DNA from: an uncultured Lachnospiraceae bacterium
GTDB taxonomy: Bacteria; Bacillota; Clostridia; Lachnospirales; Lachnospiraceae
DNA length: 64,000 nucleotides
Direction of reading: 5' to 3'
NCBI GenBank assembly: GCA_902781215.1
Contig: CACZIO010000002.1
Location: forward strand, 1-64,000
Shown here: piece after piece, positions 50,120 to 59,748 of the stretch
Position numbering within the stretch: position 1 is the first letter of the stretch
Layout: each line of letters begins with the position of its first letter
Translations under genes and position numbers: made by a program
Notes under the pieces: generated by a model
Databases searched by the model: none
What the model was told of the DNA's origin: nothing
What the model saw: the letters and a program-made list of their open reading frames with translations, nothing else

Positions 50120-52177
50120 ATGAAGATTTGCTACAACTGCTTCCATAAGAATAAAAATGATGCATCCTTCTGCGAGGAGTGCGGATATCCGCTCTCCTTT
50201 GTGAACGCCGCCGGCGCCGCAGCGGAGCCTGTTCCGGATCCGGATGCCATGCCCTGCGGGGAGACGCTGTACGGGCGCTATATGACAGGCCGCGTCCTGC
50301 AGCGGGACGTAGGAGGCTTTTTCTATACGGCGCAGGATTCCCGGTCCGGGGAGACGGTCGTCCTCAGGGAATATTTCCCGAAAGAAACTGCCGCTCGCAG
50401 TTCCATGCGGACCGTTTCGGTGCAGGATGATCAGCGGAATCAGTTTCAGGAGGGAAAAGAGGCTTTCCTGGACAGGGCGGAGGCGCTTCTGGACCGGGAG
50501 GAGGAAGCTGCGGAGGGCGGCGCGCCCTCTGTCAGGCTCCAGTCCTTTTTCAGCCAGAACAACACCGCCTATATGGTCTTTGAATACGACACGCCGGACC
50601 ATCTGCAGGCCTTCCTGACCGACCAGCTTGACCTCGGGACAGAGCTGTGGAAGGATCTTCCCGTCCATGAACGGATTCCGGTTGTGGAGGAAGACGCGTC
50701 AGAGGCGGAAGAGCTCATTTCGAATATTTCGGAGGAGGTTCAGCGGGACATTGAAGACACCCCTGATGTGGATGACGTGGACTTTACAACCGATGAAGGC
50801 TCGGATGAGGATCCGGATCCGTCCACAGCCGGCACGGTTCTGCTGCGGGATGAGACCGGACCGGAGTCGGGCATGCGGCCGGAAGGAAGCACAGGAGATG
50901 CCGATCCGGATCTATTGCATGACGGGAAGGGAGCGAATACGGGCAGTGGGAGCGCCCCGGAAACAGTCCCGGCAGCGGATCCCGACCGGCCTCAGATCCG
51001 GCCAAATCGTAAACCCATTCCCCTGGCGGCGGTCCTGGGCATCTTCGGTGTCATCATCGTGCTCCTGGGCCTTCTGGTCTTCATGGTCGGCCGCCTTTTG
51101 ACCGGGCTTTCTCAATCGGGATTGGGATACGGAACGAGTCCCCTCTGGATCAAGAGGATCATCTGGGAGATGAAGCGGAGGCAGTCGGATGACACCGGAA
51201 CAGACCGGAAGAAGGAAGATGAGAAGGAAGATGAGAAGGATGGGAAAAAAGATACGGAATGGGACATGAGCATGAAGGCGGAGGGAATCTCTGCAGGCAA
51301 TTTCTATAACCGGGGGCGCTTTGTCCTGTATGGGGATGACTACTATTATTCCTCCTACGACGGAGTTCTTCACGAGGAGGACCTGACAAAGGAGGGCGGA
51401 GATTCCGCCGTGGACAGCATCACCGAATACATGAATCTCTACGGGAATCATATCTATTATCCCGATGAGGTGGAAGGAACCATTGTCCGCTACGACCCGG
51501 AGACGGAGGAATCTGCGGTCGTCTATAACGCCAGTACTGATTTCAATTATGCCCCGGAGACGCTGTACATGTACGGGGGCTGGTGCTATTTTTCCAGAAA
51601 CAGCAACCTGTACAGGCTGTCTGTCGAATCCCTGGACGATATTGTACCGGCAGACCCGAATGACGTGGAACTGGTGACAGACCGCTTTAACGGGCCGGGA
51701 TACGTCTATGAAAGCCTGTGCTTTGTCGGGGACCGGATGGTCTATAACGGCAATAGAGGCCTGGTCTGTGCGGCCCTGGATGGAAGCGACGCGGAGACCC
51801 TGGCAGATGTGCAGGGCGCCCTCGTCACGGACGGAGAATTCATCTACTGCTGGCACGGGACCAGGTGGGTCGACAGGATCAGCCTCATGGGGGACGTCGA
51901 CCGGGTCCTGGAGATGGATGTCGGAGATTTCATTGCGACAGCCAACTTCTGCGACGGATATCTGTATATTGTTCTGGAGAAGGACGAGGGATATCAACTG
52001 TGCCGGTTTAATCCGGGCACAGAGGAGGTGGACGAGATCGGTTACTTCGGGCAGGAGGGAGACCTTCTGGTCAGTCTGACTATGTTTCCCGATGCGGAAA
52101 ACGCCTATGCCTATCTCTACCGCAGGGAAAATGATGACTTCCTGCCCGTATATGAGGAGATTCCGGTCAATCCGTGA
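50120..52177 (+). CDS. Zinc-ribbon, degenerate-kinase-like membrane protein with a C-terminal propeller-like domain
   Basis: A 685-aa single-pass protein. The N-terminal zinc ribbon (CYNCFHKNKNDASFCEECGY, C4/C7/C19/C22 spacing) is followed by a segment like the N-lobe of a Ser/Thr kinase (GRVLQRDVGGFFYTAQD; GETVVLREYFPKE) that has no catalytic lobe. An acidic linker leads to one membrane helix (about 295-320, AAVLGIFGVIIVLLGLLVFM). The extracellular part (about 380-685) has repeated YxY/GD motifs of DUF5050-like beta-propellers. The start is GTG 50117 or ATG 50120, with GGGAGG upstream. Function unknown. Confidence 0.7.
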   Translation: MKICYNCFHKNKNDASFCEECGYPLSFVNAAGAAAEPVPDPDAMPCGETLYGRYMTGRVLQRDVGGFFYTAQDSRSGETVVLREYFPKETAARSSMRTVSVQDDQRNQFQEGKEAFLDRAEALLDREEEAAEGGAPSVRLQSFFSQNNTAYMVFEYDTPDHLQAFLTDQLDLGTELWKDLPVHERIPVVEEDASEAEELISNISEEVQRDIEDTPDVDDVDFTTDEGSDEDPDPSTAGTVLLRDETGPESGMRPEGSTGDADPDLLHDGKGANTGSGSAPETVPAADPDRPQIRPNRKPIPLAAVLGIFGVIIVLLGLLVFMVGRLLTGLSQSGLGYGTSPLWIKRIIWEMKRRQSDDTGTDRKKEDEKEDEKDGKKDTEWDMSMKAEGISAGNFYNRGRFVLYGDDYYYSSYDGVLHEEDLTKEGGDSAVDSITEYMNLYGNHIYYPDEVEGTIVRYDPETEESAVVYNASTDFNYAPETLYMYGGWCYFSRNSNLYRLSVESLDDIVPADPNDVELVTDRFNGPGYVYESLCFVGDRMVYNGNRGLVCAALDGSDAETLADVQGALVTDGEFIYCWHGTRWVDRISLMGDVDRVLEMDVGDFIATANFCDGYLYIVLEKDEGYQLCRFNPGTEEVDEIGYFGQEGDLLVSLTMFPDAENAYAYLYRRENDDFLPVYEEIPVNP

Positions 52178-52525
52178 CAAAAAGGGGATGGAGGGAAACA
52201 CTCTGTCTGCAGAGGAATTGACCGGCGGACGCCCCTGTCATCGGAGCGGTGCTGTCTGTGGGCGCTGCCGGACAGGTTCCGGACATGTTTCGGACAGGGC
52301 ACGCTCTGCGGGCCGGTCATAAGCCGGGAACAGACCCCGGACCTGCCGCCGATGTTGACTGGAAAAGGCATCTCCCGTAGAATAGGCACTGGACTAAAAC
52401 GATGATGATCAGGGTCCGCAGCTTAGCCGCATCACACTTGCAGAGGCTTTACTGCAGTGAATGCGCAGTGGGGCAGACGGGGATCCGGGAGCCTGTGTGA
52501 GTACTTCCGGAAGCGGAGGACAGCG
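52178..52525. other. Spacer with the zf-HC2 promoter
   Basis: No gene supported. The first half is GC-rich with small GGAC/GTCC hairpins; the second contains the promoter at 52355-52383 and a leader of ~135 nt. Confidence 0.5.
52355..52383 (+). promoter_or_regulatory. Promoter of the zf-HC2-polA genes
   Basis: TTGACT (52355-52360), a 17-nt spacer, TAGAAT (52378-52383). Confidence 0.75.
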
Positions 52526-52846
52526 ATGACCTGTAAGGATTTTTCCGGGATGATTCCCGATTTTTTCAATGACCGGCTGGACAATGCCTCTCTTAAGGCC
52601 TTCCTCGACCACCACAGAACCTGCAAGGGCTGCAGGGAGGAGCTTGAGATCCAGTATCTGGTCGGCAGAGCCTTCGAACAGATGGAGGCGGGAGAGGAGG
52701 TCAACCTCGCAAAGGACCTCCCCGATTATATCGAAAAGGAAGAACACCGCCTGGAGGGGCGCGCCCGGATTTTCCGCACCGCCGTGATCCTGGAAGCCGC
52801 GGCGGTCGCCCTCGCTGTTCTGACAGCGGTCATTTATATGATGTGA
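52526..52846 (+). CDS. Small zf-HC2 (anti-sigma-like) membrane protein
   Basis: A 106-aa protein with a zinc-binding HxxxCxxC (HHRTCKGCREELE, about 30-42) and a preceding Cys (MTCKDF), as in anti-sigma factor zinc fingers, plus a C-terminal membrane helix (about 85-104, VILEAAAVALAVLTAVIYMM). No sigma factor gene is adjacent, so its partner is unknown. GGAGG precedes ATG 52526. The next gene is polA, 88 bp on; the spacer is two copies of a 45-bp unit that begins at this gene's stop. Confidence 0.78.
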   Translation: MTCKDFSGMIPDFFNDRLDNASLKAFLDHHRTCKGCREELEIQYLVGRAFEQMEAGEEVNLAKDLPDYIEKEEHRLEGRARIFRTAVILEAAAVALAVLTAVIYMM

Positions 52847-52933
52847 ACCACCGGGGAGGTATCTCCCGGTTTCGCCGGAAGGAACAATTGAACCACCGGG
52901 GACGTATCTCCCGGTTTCGCCGGAAGGAACGAT
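52844..52933. repeat. 45-bp tandem pair between zf-HC2 and polA
   Basis: Copies start TGAACCACCGGGGA at 52844 (the TGA is the zf-HC2 stop) and 52889. Each holds the palindromic core ACCGGGGA...TCTCCCGGT of the dispersed family. The end of copy 2 (GGAAGGAACGAT) supplies the SD of polA. Confidence 0.9.
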
Positions 52934-52934
52934 T

Positions 52935-55769
52935 ATGTCGAACGATAAGAAGAAACTGATGCTGGTCGACGGACACAGCATCCTCAACAGGGCATTTTAC
53001 GGGATGCCGGACCTGACCAACGCAAAGGGCGTGCACACGGGGGCTGTCTACGGCTTTCTGAACATCCTCTTCAGCCAGCTGGATGAGGAGAAGCCGGACT
53101 ACCTGACGGTCGCCTTCGATGTCCATGCGCCGACCTTCCGGCACGAGGCCTACGCCGACTACAAGGGGACGAGGAGCGCCATGCCCGAGGAACTCCGGGA
53201 GCAGGTGCCCCTGATCAAAAAGATGCTGACAGCTATGGGAATCGTCATCTGTGAGCAGGCCGGCCTGGAGGCGGACGATATCCTGGGGACCCTGGCCAGG
53301 AAGGCGGAGGCCCAGGACATGGACGTGGTCCTGATCTCCGGCGACAGGGACCTGCTGCAGATCGCGACGGACCGCATCTGCATCCGGATCCCCCGCACCC
53401 GCCAGGGGCGGACCACCATCGATGATTTCCGGGCCCCGCAGGTCGTGGAGACCTACGGCGTCACCCCGCTTCAGTTCATCGAGGTCAAAGCCCTCATGGG
53501 CGATTCCTCCGACAACGTGCCCGGCGTGCCCAAGGTCGGGGAGAAGACGGCGACCCAGCTGATCCGGGAGTACAAGTCCGTGGACGGCGTCTATGAAAAT
53601 CTGGACAAGATCAAAAAGCCGGCCCTGCACAGGAACCTGGCCGAAAATGAGGACAAGGCCCGGCTGAGCCTCTTTCTGGTGACCATCAGGACCGACTGCG
53701 ACGTGGAGCTTGACACGGACCACGCCGCCACGGGCGGATATTATACAAAGGAGGCCTTCGACCTCTGCACGGAGCTGGGCTTTAAAAACCTCCTGCCCCG
53801 TTTTGACCGGGAGGTCATCGAGGATCAGTCGGAGGAGTTCGACGTCCGGCAGATCCGGGACCGCGCCTCTCTGCAGAAGCTGGAGGAGGAAGCCACGGGC
53901 AGGATCGCGCAGGAGGAAGGCTTTGTGATCGGTGTATGGCCCCTGCTGGACCGGGCGGGTTACGGGATGGAGACGCCTTCCGTCCTGACCGGCGCCGCGG
54001 TCTCCTTCGCTGGAACCGGCGCTGATAATAAAAAGACGACACAGAATCTGTTCATCCACTGCGTTTCCTCTGACGGGACGGAAAAAACCTCTCCGGATGC
54101 CGGCATGGACGCCGCTCTTAAAGATGCAGTGACAGAATCAGACCTTACGGCCTTTTTCAAAAAGATCCGCACCGCCGTGCTGGAGAGCGCGTCGGAGCGG
54201 GGCGAGGACAGAGGTGCCTGGCTGGCCCTCTTTGCCCAGAAGGAACAGATGCCTCTGTGGGGGATCGACGGCCGGGAGGAATTCCGGGACGGCATCCGCA
54301 TGGAGGGCATCGAGGACATGCTGGTCTGTTGCTACCTTGTCAATCCGCTCAAAAACGATTACGAGATCGAGGATGCGGCCAACGAGTACCTGGGAATCTC
54401 TCTGCAGAGCAGAAAACAGCTCTTCGGCAAGTCCTCCTGGGCCCAGGCCATGCGGGAGAATCCCGATGAAGTTGTCAACTATGCCTGCCGCGCCGCGGAT
54501 GCCCTGCGCAGGATCGCGCCCCTGGTCCGGGAAAAACTGGCGGACCAGGACATGTGGCAGCTCTACACTAAGATCGAGCGGCCCCTGACCTTTATCCTGG
54601 CCGATATGGAACGGCTGGGTGTCCGTATTCAGCCGGAGGCCCTGCGCGCCTACAGTGAGCGCCTGGGTGGCCGGATCGAGGAGCTGGAGCAGCAGATCTA
54701 CCAGGAGACGGGGACGACCTTCAACATCGCCTCCCCCAAACAGCTGGGCGAAGTCCTCTTTGAAAAAATGGGCCTGCCCGGCGGCAAGAAGACCAAGACC
54801 GGTTATTCCACGGCGGCGGGCGTCCTGGAGAAGCTGGCGCCCGACTACCCGGTGGTCAATGATATCCTGGAGTACCGGGGCCTGACCAAGCTCCGCTCGA
54901 CCTATGCCGACGGCCTCATGGCCTATGTGGCGCAGGACAGCCGGATCCACACGACCCTGACCCAGACGATCACGGCGACCGGCCGGATCAGCTCCACGGA
55001 CCCCAACCTCCAGAACATCCCCATGAAGACCGACCTGGGCCGGCAGATCCGCAAGGCCTTTATCCCCCGGGACGGCTACAGCTTCACCGATGCTGACTAC
55101 TCTCAGATCGAGCTCAGGATCCTGGCCCACATGTCCGGGGATCCCGGCCTCATCGAAGCCTATCAGGAAAACGAGGACATCCACCGCATCACGGCCTCCA
55201 GGGTCTTCCACACCCCCTTCGACGAGGTGACGCCCCTGCAGCGCCGCAATGCCAAGGCCGTCAATTTCGGCATCGTCTACGGCATCAGCTCCTTCGGCCT
55301 CTCGCAGGGACTCTCCATCACCCGCGCCGAGGCGGCGGAGTATATCAAGGCCTATTTCAAGACCTATCCCGGCATCAAGATCTTCCTGGACCGGCTGGTC
55401 TCGGACGCAAAGAAAAAAGGCTACGCGAAGACCATGTACGGCCGCCGCAGGCCCGTGCCGGAGCTGTCCTCCAGCAATTTCATGCAGCGGTCCTTCGGCG
55501 AGCGCGTCGCCATGAATTCGCCCATCCAGGGGTCTGCCGCCGACATCATGAAGATCGCCATGATCCGGGTCTGGGAGCGGATCCACCGCGAACATCTCAA
55601 GTCCGAACTGATCCTGCAGATCCACGACGAGCTCCTGATCGAGACTGCCCCCGGCGAGGAAGAGCGGGTCCGCCGGATCCTGGAGGAGGAGATGGAGCAG
55701 GCGGCAGACCTGGCGGTACGCCTGGAGACGGATATCCACAGCGGCAGCGACTGGTACGTTGCGAAATAA
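52935..55769 (+). CDS. polA: DNA polymerase I
   Basis: Okazaki-fragment maturation and repair polymerase, 944 aa. The 5'-nuclease domain (about 1-290: LMLVDGHSILNRAFYGM; CEQAGLEADDILGTLA; ISGDRDLLQ; MGDSSDNVPGVPKVGEKTA) is intact. The central 3'-5' exonuclease fold (about 395-550) lacks the DxE catalytic pair, so proofreading should be absent, as in many Firmicutes. Polymerase motifs A (TDADYSQIELRILAHMSG), B (RRNAKAVNFGIVYGISSFG) and C (LQIHDELLIE) are complete. A linker (about 330-395) is variable. The SD is AAGGA within the repeat. Confidence 0.97.
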   Translation: MSNDKKKLMLVDGHSILNRAFYGMPDLTNAKGVHTGAVYGFLNILFSQLDEEKPDYLTVAFDVHAPTFRHEAYADYKGTRSAMPEELREQVPLIKKMLTAMGIVICEQAGLEADDILGTLARKAEAQDMDVVLISGDRDLLQIATDRICIRIPRTRQGRTTIDDFRAPQVVETYGVTPLQFIEVKALMGDSSDNVPGVPKVGEKTATQLIREYKSVDGVYENLDKIKKPALHRNLAENEDKARLSLFLVTIRTDCDVELDTDHAATGGYYTKEAFDLCTELGFKNLLPRFDREVIEDQSEEFDVRQIRDRASLQKLEEEATGRIAQEEGFVIGVWPLLDRAGYGMETPSVLTGAAVSFAGTGADNKKTTQNLFIHCVSSDGTEKTSPDAGMDAALKDAVTESDLTAFFKKIRTAVLESASERGEDRGAWLALFAQKEQMPLWGIDGREEFRDGIRMEGIEDMLVCCYLVNPLKNDYEIEDAANEYLGISLQSRKQLFGKSSWAQAMRENPDEVVNYACRAADALRRIAPLVREKLADQDMWQLYTKIERPLTFILADMERLGVRIQPEALRAYSERLGGRIEELEQQIYQETGTTFNIASPKQLGEVLFEKMGLPGGKKTKTGYSTAAGVLEKLAPDYPVVNDILEYRGLTKLRSTYADGLMAYVAQDSRIHTTLTQTITATGRISSTDPNLQNIPMKTDLGRQIRKAFIPRDGYSFTDADYSQIELRILAHMSGDPGLIEAYQENEDIHRITASRVFHTPFDEVTPLQRRNAKAVNFGIVYGISSFGLSQGLSITRAEAAEYIKAYFKTYPGIKIFLDRLVSDAKKKGYAKTMYGRRRPVPELSSSNFMQRSFGERVAMNSPIQGSAADIMKIAMIRVWERIHREHLKSELILQIHDELLIETAPGEEERVRRILEEEMEQAADLAVRLETDIHSGSDWYVAK

Positions 55770-55915
55770 ACAGCTTACGGCCCAATCATGCCAGATGATC
55801 AGGACTGGTGGCAGAGGATATCGGAATGCTTCGATTCCGGACATCAGACACTAAGTAAAAACATGCAATCCTGACAATAAATGTTCGGGATATCAATACG
55901 GGAGAGAAAACACAA

Positions 55916-56614
55916 GTGAAAATCATAGGCGTGACCGGCGGTGTTGGAGCCGGCAAATCGGAAATCCTGCACTATATAGAGACCCATTACAATGCCCGCG
56001 TTCTGCTTGCAGACGAGGCGGCCCACGCGATCGAAGCCCCCGGGGGCGCGATCTATGAGTCCCTCATTCAGCTCCTGGAGAGGTATCCCGTTCCGGTGAC
56101 AGACGCTGCCGGAACGATCGGCGGGAATACCGATGATGCGGCGGGCGGTGATACCGGCGGAGCAGCCGGCTCTGCGCCGGTGATGCCCCCGATCACCCTT
56201 CCCGACGGCAGGATCAACAAGCCGGAGATGGCCAGACGGATCTTCTCCGTGCCTGAACTGCTGGAGCAGGTCAATCAGCTCGTGCATCCCGCGGTCAAAA
56301 TCTATATACTGGATGAGTCGGCCCGGGAGAAGAAGGCGGGCAGACTGGACTTTTTTATCGTCGAAGCGGCTCTCCTGATCGAGGCCGGCTACAAGGAGCA
56401 CCTGGACGAGCTCTGGTACATCTACTGCGACGAGAACGAGCGCCGCAGGCGCCTGCGCGCCTCCCGCGGCTATAGCGACGAAAAAATCGACAACATCCTC
56501 CGCAGCCAGCTGTCCGAGCAGGAATTCCGCGACAATGCGGACGTCGTCATCGACAACAGCGGCACCATCGAGGCCGCCTGTGCCCAGGTGGACGCGGCGC
56601 TGAGCAGGGGCTGA
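55916..56614 (+). CDS. coaE: Dephospho-CoA kinase
   Basis: Last step of coenzyme A synthesis. P-loop VTGGVGAGKSEIL (about 6-18), LLADEAAHAIEAPGG with the catalytic Asp, IVEAALLIEAGY and a lid with CDENERRRRLRASRGYS. 232 aa instead of ~200 because of a Gly/Ala/Asp insert (about 66-88, GGNTDDAAGGDTGGAAGS). GTG 55916 with GGGAG upstream. It follows polA, a common order in Firmicutes. Confidence 0.94.
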   Translation: MKIIGVTGGVGAGKSEILHYIETHYNARVLLADEAAHAIEAPGGAIYESLIQLLERYPVPVTDAAGTIGGNTDDAAGGDTGGAAGSAPVMPPITLPDGRINKPEMARRIFSVPELLEQVNQLVHPAVKIYILDESAREKKAGRLDFFIVEAALLIEAGYKEHLDELWYIYCDENERRRRLRASRGYSDEKIDNILRSQLSEQEFRDNADVVIDNSGTIEAACAQVDAALSRG

Positions 56615-56717
56615 GCTGTAGAAAAACTGATGAGCATTTTTGCCATACGCCGGTTATCTGCAGTCTCTATGGACTTTGCCGGGACCGTGCAGGGACCATG
56701 CCTCCATACAGGGGACG

Positions 56718-56746
56718 TTGACAGCAAAAAGCTTTTACAGTAAAAA
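56718..56746 (+). promoter_or_regulatory. Promoter of the WalJ-like gene
   Basis: TTGACA (56718-56723), a 17-nt spacer, TAAAAA (56741-56746). Confidence 0.55.
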
Positions 56747-56748
56747 AG

Positions 56749-56840
56749 GAAGTATTCATCAGAAAGAATTCATCAGAAAAGAATCCATCAGGAAAAAGAA
56801 ACAGTAAGAAAAACAGTAATAGAAGTAAAAACAGAAAGCG
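56749..56840. repeat. A-rich short tandem repeats in the WalJ-like leader
   Basis: Three ~15-bp units of the type ATTCATCAGAAAAG, then three to four of the type AACAGTAAGAAAA, reaching the start codon. No clear SD is left before ATG 56851. Confidence 0.75.
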
Positions 56841-56850
56841 AAACATTTTT

Positions 56851-57648
56851 ATGCGATTTCAGAGTATTGCCAGCGGAAGCAGCGGCAATTGTATTTATGC
56901 GGGTTCCGACAACACACATCTGCTGATGGACGTCGGGATCAGCCGGAAAAGGACCAATGAAGCCCTTCACGGGATCGGCCTGGACCTCAAGGAGATCGAC
57001 GGCATTTTCATCACGCACGAGCACAGCGACCATATATCAGGCCTGCCCGTCATCGCGAAGTATTCCTCCATGCCGATCTATGCGACGAGGGGGACGATCG
57101 ACGCGATCCGCAGGACCCCCAAGGGCGCGGCCATCGATCCGGACAGGTTTGTGTGCGTCCGCGCGGACGAGCCGGTCACGGTCGGGGACCTCAGGGTTGA
57201 CCCCATGCGCATCTCCCACGACGCGGCGGAGCCGGTGGGCTACAGGATCTATGACGGTGAGAAGAAGGCCTGCGTCTGCACGGACCTGGGCTGCTACACG
57301 GACTACACCCTGCAGTGCCTGCAGGACTCCGACGTCCTCCTGATCGAGTCCAACCACGACATCAACATGCTCCAGGTCGGGCCCTATCCCTACCGCCTCA
57401 AACAGCGGATCCTGGGGGACCGGGGTCACCTGTCCAACGCCAGCAGCGGCCAGCTCCTGAGCAGGATCCTCAACAGCCACCTGAAGGGGATCTTCCTGGG
57501 CCATCTGAGCCAGGAGAACAACCTGCCCGAGCTCGCCTTTGAGACCGTCCGCGTGGAGATCATGTTCTCGGAATCCGGCTACCATCCGGAGGACCTGCCC
57601 ATCCAGGTCGCCCGCCGCAGCGCGCCGTCGGCCCTGGTGGAGTTCTGA
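56851..57648 (+). CDS. MBL-fold hydrolase of the WalJ/YycJ (VicX) type
   Basis: A 265-aa metallo-beta-lactamase-fold protein. The N-terminus RFQSIASGSSGNCIYAGSD, the metal motif ITHEHSDHISG (about 54-64), ISHDAAEPVGY, CTDLGCYTDYT and IESNHDINML are the signature of the WalJ/YycJ subfamily, a cytoplasmic DNA/RNA-processing-like nuclease family often linked to the WalRK system. walRK genes are not adjacent. No obvious SD. Confidence 0.9.
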   Translation: MRFQSIASGSSGNCIYAGSDNTHLLMDVGISRKRTNEALHGIGLDLKEIDGIFITHEHSDHISGLPVIAKYSSMPIYATRGTIDAIRRTPKGAAIDPDRFVCVRADEPVTVGDLRVDPMRISHDAAEPVGYRIYDGEKKACVCTDLGCYTDYTLQCLQDSDVLLIESNHDINMLQVGPYPYRLKQRILGDRGHLSNASSGQLLSRILNSHLKGIFLGHLSQENNLPELAFETVRVEIMFSESGYHPEDLPIQVARRSAPSALVEF

Positions 57649-57732
57649 AACGGAAATGAGTCAGCCCGATGCGGACTGCATCCGTATGTTTCCGGAATAA
57701 ATCCCGGCATCATCGCAAACAGCCTGCAGATA

Positions 57733-57798
57733 AGGCAGGAAACAGTATACAGCCTTTGTAAGAGCAGAAAACAGTATACAGCAGCCTATATAAGTACG
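57733..57798. repeat. 33-bp tandem pair before the UPF0237 gene
   Basis: Two units sharing GAAACAGTATACAGC / GAAAACAGTATACAGC with different following bases (CTTTGTAAGAGCA versus AGCCTATATAAGT), located 25 nt before the SD of the next gene. Confidence 0.65.
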
Positions 57799-57823
57799 AG
57801 AGACAGGAGGTTGAACTGATATT

Positions 57824-58099
57824 ATGAAAAGAGCTATCGTCACCGTTGTGGGAAAAGATACTGTCGGCATCATCGCTGCCGTCTGCACCTATCTGGCGGA
57901 TAACAAGATCAATATCCTCGATATCTCCCAGACCATCGTCCAGGGATATTTCAACATGATGATGATCATTGACGTCACCGAGCCTGAGAAGCCCTTCGGC
58001 GTGATCGCGGACGAACTGGCCAGGATCGGTGAGGAGAAGATCGGCGTCCAGATCCGCTGCCAGAAGGAGGAGATCTTCAACCTCATGCACCGTATCTGA
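57824..58099 (+). CDS. ACT-domain protein (UPF0237)
   Basis: A 91-aa single ACT domain ([20 protein letters not shown], then [18 protein letters not shown]), similar to GcvR-type regulatory ACT proteins. It probably binds an amino acid or another small ligand. AGGAGG is the SD. The UPF0210 gene begins 34 bp downstream; the pairing of these two is conserved in Firmicutes and archaea, but the joint function is not known. Confidence 0.93.
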   Translation: MKRAIVTVVGKDTVGIIAAVCTYLADNKINILDISQTIVQGYFNMMMIIDVTEPEKPFGVIADELARIGEEKIGVQIRCQKEEIFNLMHRI

Positions 58100-58133
58100 C
58101 ACGCAGACCCGCGCTGAAATCTGGAGGAAAAAC

Positions 58134-59498
58134 ATGATCAATTTTGCTGAAGTTGCGGAAACCAACGCGATGATCGAACGGGAAAACCTGGACGTGCGCA
58201 CCATTACCATGGGCATCAGCCTGCTGGACTGCGCTGACAGCGACCTCGGCCGTTTCCGCACGAAAATATACGATAAGATCACGACCAGCGCCGCCAACCT
58301 GGTCAGGACGGGAGAGGAGATCACAAAGGAATACGGGATCCCGATCGTCAACAAGCGGATCTCCATCACTCCCATCGCCATTGCCGGCGGCAGTGCCTGC
58401 CGCTGCAGCGACGACTTTGTCACCATCGCAAAGACCCTCGACCGGGCGGCAAAGGAGGTCGGCGTCAACTTCCTGGGCGGCTACTCAGCTCTGGTCTCCA
58501 AGGGCATGACGGAGGCGGACCGGATGCTGATCGAGTCGATTCCGGATGCCCTGGCGCAGACCGACGTCGTCTGCTCCAGCGTCAATGTGGGCTCGACCAA
58601 GACCGGCATCGATATGGACGCGGTGCGCCTGATGGGCGCCGTGATCAAACGGACGGCGGAGCGCACGGCTGACCGCGATTCCTTCGGCTGCGCCAAGCTG
58701 GTCGTCTTCTGCAACGCGCCGGACGACAACCCCTTCATGGCGGGCGCTTTCCACGGCGTCACCGAGGCCGACCGGATCCTCAATATCGGCGTCAGCGGCC
58801 CCGGCGTTGTCAAGCGGGCTCTGGAGAAGGTCCACGGCGAGGATTTTGAAGTCTTGTGCGAAACGGTCAAAAAGACAGCTTTCAAGGTTACCCGTGTCGG
58901 TCAACTGGTTGCCCGTGAGGCCTCCCGCAGACTCGGTGTTCCCTTCGGCATCATTGACCTGTCCCTGGCACCCACGCCCGCAGTCGGCGACAGCGTGGCG
59001 GATATCCTTTGCGAGATGGGCCTTGAATCTGCCGGCGCACCCGGCACGACGGCTGCCCTCGCCCTGTTGAACGACCAGGTCAAAAAAGGCGGTGTCATGG
59101 CGTCCTCCTATGTCGGCGGCCTCTCCGGCGCCTTTATCCCGGTCAGCGAGGACCGCGGCATGATCCACGCCGCGCAGATCGGCGCCCTGACCCTGGAGAA
59201 GCTCGAGGCCATGACCTGCGTCTGCTCCGTCGGCCTGGATATGATCGCCATCCCCGGCGACACGAAGGAAACCACCATTGCCGGCATCATTGCGGACGAA
59301 ATGGCCATCGGCATGATCAACCAGAAGACCACCGCTGTCCGCCTGATCCCCGTGATCGGCAAGGGCGTCGGCGAGATGGTCGACTTCGGCGGCCTTCTGG
59401 GCTACGCGCCGATCATTCCGGTCAACCGGTTCGGCTGCGATGAATTCGTCAACCGCCGCGGCCGCATCCCGGCACCCGTCCACAGTTTCAAGAACTGA
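58134..59498 (+). CDS. UPF0210 / PFL-family protein (DUF711)
   Basis: A 454-aa protein of the DUF711 family, distantly related to pyruvate formate-lyase-like folds, function unknown. Family segments: [66 protein letters not shown] and [22 protein letters not shown] precedes ATG 58134; the frame opens at 58029 overlapping the UPF0237 gene, which argues for the later start. Operon with UPF0237. Confidence 0.95.
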   Translation: MINFAEVAETNAMIERENLDVRTITMGISLLDCADSDLGRFRTKIYDKITTSAANLVRTGEEITKEYGIPIVNKRISITPIAIAGGSACRCSDDFVTIAKTLDRAAKEVGVNFLGGYSALVSKGMTEADRMLIESIPDALAQTDVVCSSVNVGSTKTGIDMDAVRLMGAVIKRTAERTADRDSFGCAKLVVFCNAPDDNPFMAGAFHGVTEADRILNIGVSGPGVVKRALEKVHGEDFEVLCETVKKTAFKVTRVGQLVAREASRRLGVPFGIIDLSLAPTPAVGDSVADILCEMGLESAGAPGTTAALALLNDQVKKGGVMASSYVGGLSGAFIPVSEDRGMIHAAQIGALTLEKLEAMTCVCSVGLDMIAIPGDTKETTIAGIIADEMAIGMINQKTTAVRLIPVIGKGVGEMVDFGGLLGYAPIIPVNRFGCDEFVNRRGRIPAPVHSFKN

Positions 59499-59748
59499 GG
59501 CCCGCGGATGGTGATTTTGCACAATCTCTCCTTTTCTTTTTCGGCTCTTTGAATATGTTTTCGGAACTTTTTATACGATATAATCGTTCATGGATGTTTG
59601 CCTGTTTCAGGCTTTCAGAAGGATGACGGATGACCTGACGGCTGTCCGGCGCATGGGGTAATAAAAGGGATACCTGCGCACTCCGTGCTTCGGCATGGGG
59701 GATAAAGGAAACTATCGTGATCATGATTCAAGAAAGGCGGACGTACAC
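59499..59748. other. Leader of the fructokinase gene
   Basis: Contains TATAAT at 59579-59584 with a poor -35 (TGTTTT), and an imperfect ~43-bp duplication (CGGCGCATGGGG at about 59647 and CGGCATGGGG at 59691). The second half shares CCTGCGCACTCCGTGCTTCG with the hypC-hypD gap. Confidence 0.5.
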
